From contig NC_052019.1 in assembly GCF_015832195.1 (NCBI RefSeq), forward strand, positions 47,681,016-47,745,015: a stretch of 64,000 bases of DNA, in the 5' to 3' direction. This stretch comes from Motacilla alba alba. Its lineage: Eukaryota; Chordata; Aves; Passeriformes; Motacillidae. Numbering within the stretch: the stretch's first letter is position 1; every line of letters starts with the position of its first letter. Both the position numbers and the translations under genes were made by a program. The notes below the pieces were generated by a model. It worked only from the letters and a program-made list of their open reading frames with translations. It was not told where the DNA came from and ran no database searches. Of the stretch, positions 62,579 through 64,000 are shown piece by piece.

Positions 62579-63371
62579 AAGAAATTTGCTTGCTCTGAGC
62601 AGTACCTTGTGGCCTTGTGGCGGCTGCCTCCTGATGAAGGACAGTCATCCTTTGGCAGTGCAAGACCTCTTGTGGTCAAAGGAAACATCTCCCTTGGCAG
62701 TGCTGTGACCAAAAGCCACGTCTAAATGGATTCCAGCTCAGCTTCTTGCAATGAAGCTTCAAGGATGTTCCAATGAAGTTTCTAGAGCCTGATGAACCCT
62801 TGAGTTTCTTAAGCATTTTGTCTCGATCTGAGTTACTGCCACCACCTTAATGAGAAGGCTGATGTTGAACCAGATAAAGAAATGTCAGTATAAGGCACAT
62901 GGAGAATGAGGCTCCCATTTTGGACCAAGGAATATCTAATGGGCTCATTGGGTAGCGTGATTGTGCCTGGCAGTGAGGGAACATGGGTGTTTAATTGTGG
63001 GCTATGTTAGTGTCAGCTAGGTGTAGAGGGAATGAGTGTCTAATAAGTATTTGACAGAGTTCTCTATCAGTCATGGTAGATTAAATAACAAGACACACAT
63101 TAACTCATTTAACAATTAGCTACTATCATATCAACTTGATAAAAGAGTACTATTAGGTTAGTTTGACATTGTGTTATTACAGTCTTTAATTTTTAACACA
63201 GAAGATTAGGATAAAGTGACTGTCAAGGATTGCATTGCAACACCTTTTCCAGCTATGTTGGGGTAAATATCTCTTTGACAGCATTTGACATGTTAACCCC
63301 CATGTCTGGTATTTTTCTGAAACTTTGTATTTGTGTTAATTGTTCTCTTGCCTCCCTTTCCTTTGGGAAAG
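62579..63371. other. non-coding, probable intron
   Basis: Lies between the two plus-strand exon candidates. AT-rich sequence with no gene or named repeat beyond the CR1 fragment just upstream. Confidence 0.5.
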
Positions 63372-63425
63372 AGCAAACTTGGAATGGGCCCCTACCACAA
63401 CAGAGCCAGTTTCAGGGGAGGAAAG
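63372..63425 (+). CDS. candidate short coding exon following 62392
   Basis: A pyrimidine-rich run (TTCTCTTGCCTCCCTTTCC) leads to AAAG, then 54 bases (18 codons) end at a consensus donor AAAG|GTGAGG. Read in phase 0, as required by the exon ending at 62392, it is fully open and gives SKLGMGPYHNRASFRGGK. The joined junction reads WLKKR-SKLGMG. Both splice phases are 0. Third positions are G/C in 11 of 18 codons. The AG preceding the exon is not a pyrimidine-AG, which weakens the acceptor; an AG two bases later would shift the frame. The next exon would lie beyond the window. Confidence 0.4.
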
Positions 63426-64000
63426 GTGAGGATGCGGTGCGGAGCGGTGACCGTCCCATGCCAGGCACCACACAGAAGAAGAATGAATGAAAGACCTGGC
63501 TCAGGTTTGTCATGGGATTCTCCACTCTACTCAAGGTCTCATTCACCTCTCTTTGCATTACTTTATCTGTGTAAAAATAGTAACATTGATATTTTTTTCC
63601 CACGTCACGTTGTTTGGTGTGTCACTGCTAGCTTTGCCGTTCTTCGTGTGGGGTTAACCACATTTCCTGGGGTGGTTTGGGAGGTAGTGAGAGCACGAGA
63701 GCTGCTGTCCTGTGTGTGCATTTCTGCTGACCACATGGAAAGTCTGGGTTTATGCTAATGTGGGAACAAAAGTGATATGTGGTTTGCGAGTGACTTAAAC
63801 TGGTTACACCTAGCAGATACCTTCCTCATAGTGAAATCGAGTAGGAGGTCTGATGAGAAGCAATTATTTGGGTTATGATCACATCCTATAAATTTGCTGT
63901 GTGTATATTTTGTCTTTTATTTTGCTTCCATTGGTGCTGGGATGTTTTTTGCTAGCAGTGCATTTCTGAGCCCTTCAGGTAGCATCTTCTGATGGGATTT
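63426..64000. other. non-coding, probable intron
   Basis: No repeat or exon recognised in the last 575 bases. The long frame running through here from 63333 simply continues past the donor of the short exon and has no coding bias after it. Confidence 0.45.

Noticed and set aside
1..64000. Endogenous retrovirus, CRISPR array, bacterial or phage system
   Set aside because: No LTR pair, primer-binding site, polyprotein-like frame, regularly spaced repeats or compact operon structure was seen. The sequence is ordinary vertebrate genomic DNA.

Overview
The window looks like vertebrate nuclear DNA, most likely from a bird. It is AT-rich and CpG-poor with very few interspersed repeats. It has one large CpG island, short microsatellites, a recognisable 3' end of a CR1 LINE (62.44-62.58 kb) and an old amniote MIR-type SINE (32.59-32.67 kb). 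CR1 plus low repeat density fits birds best; turtles and crocodilians also carry CR1. There are no bacterial operons, phage, CRISPR arrays, rRNA or confident tRNA genes, and no retroviral or LTR structure was recognised.

Layout. Positions 1-40.4 kb are non-coding, either intergenic or deep intronic. They hold simple repeats, an isolated CpG-dense islet at 16.75-16.98 kb, three diverged same-strand copies of an unnamed repeat (29.5, 31.4 and 36.5 kb), and one unusually long but unrecognised 199-codon frame (35.0-35.6 kb). Positions 40.43-42.54 kb are a strong CpG island with an exact PBX-PREP decamer, a YY1 site and a CRE-like site. Splice-donor-like sequences leave it on both strands, so it is probably the promoter of one or two genes. 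Its very long open frames are a by-product of GC richness.

Positions 42.5-64 kb are richer in GC and exon-like signals. A smaller CpG islet at 54.84-55.22 kb contains a possible short first coding exon. Two plus-strand candidate exons (62286-62392 and 63372-63425) join in phase 0 and read as protein-like sequence; the first is strongly GC-biased at codon position 3. Two minus-strand candidate exons (60756-60840 and 60308-60527) also join in phase. I could not name the gene on either strand. If both pairs are real, two genes on opposite strands meet here, either head-to-head between about 60.9 and 62.2 kb or nested. The first exons proposed at 41.8 and 55.0 kb are phase-compatible with the 62.3 kb exon but unproven.

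Most short open frames in the window are what chance predicts and are not annotated. Exon calls rest only on splice signals, phase and codon composition judged by eye.
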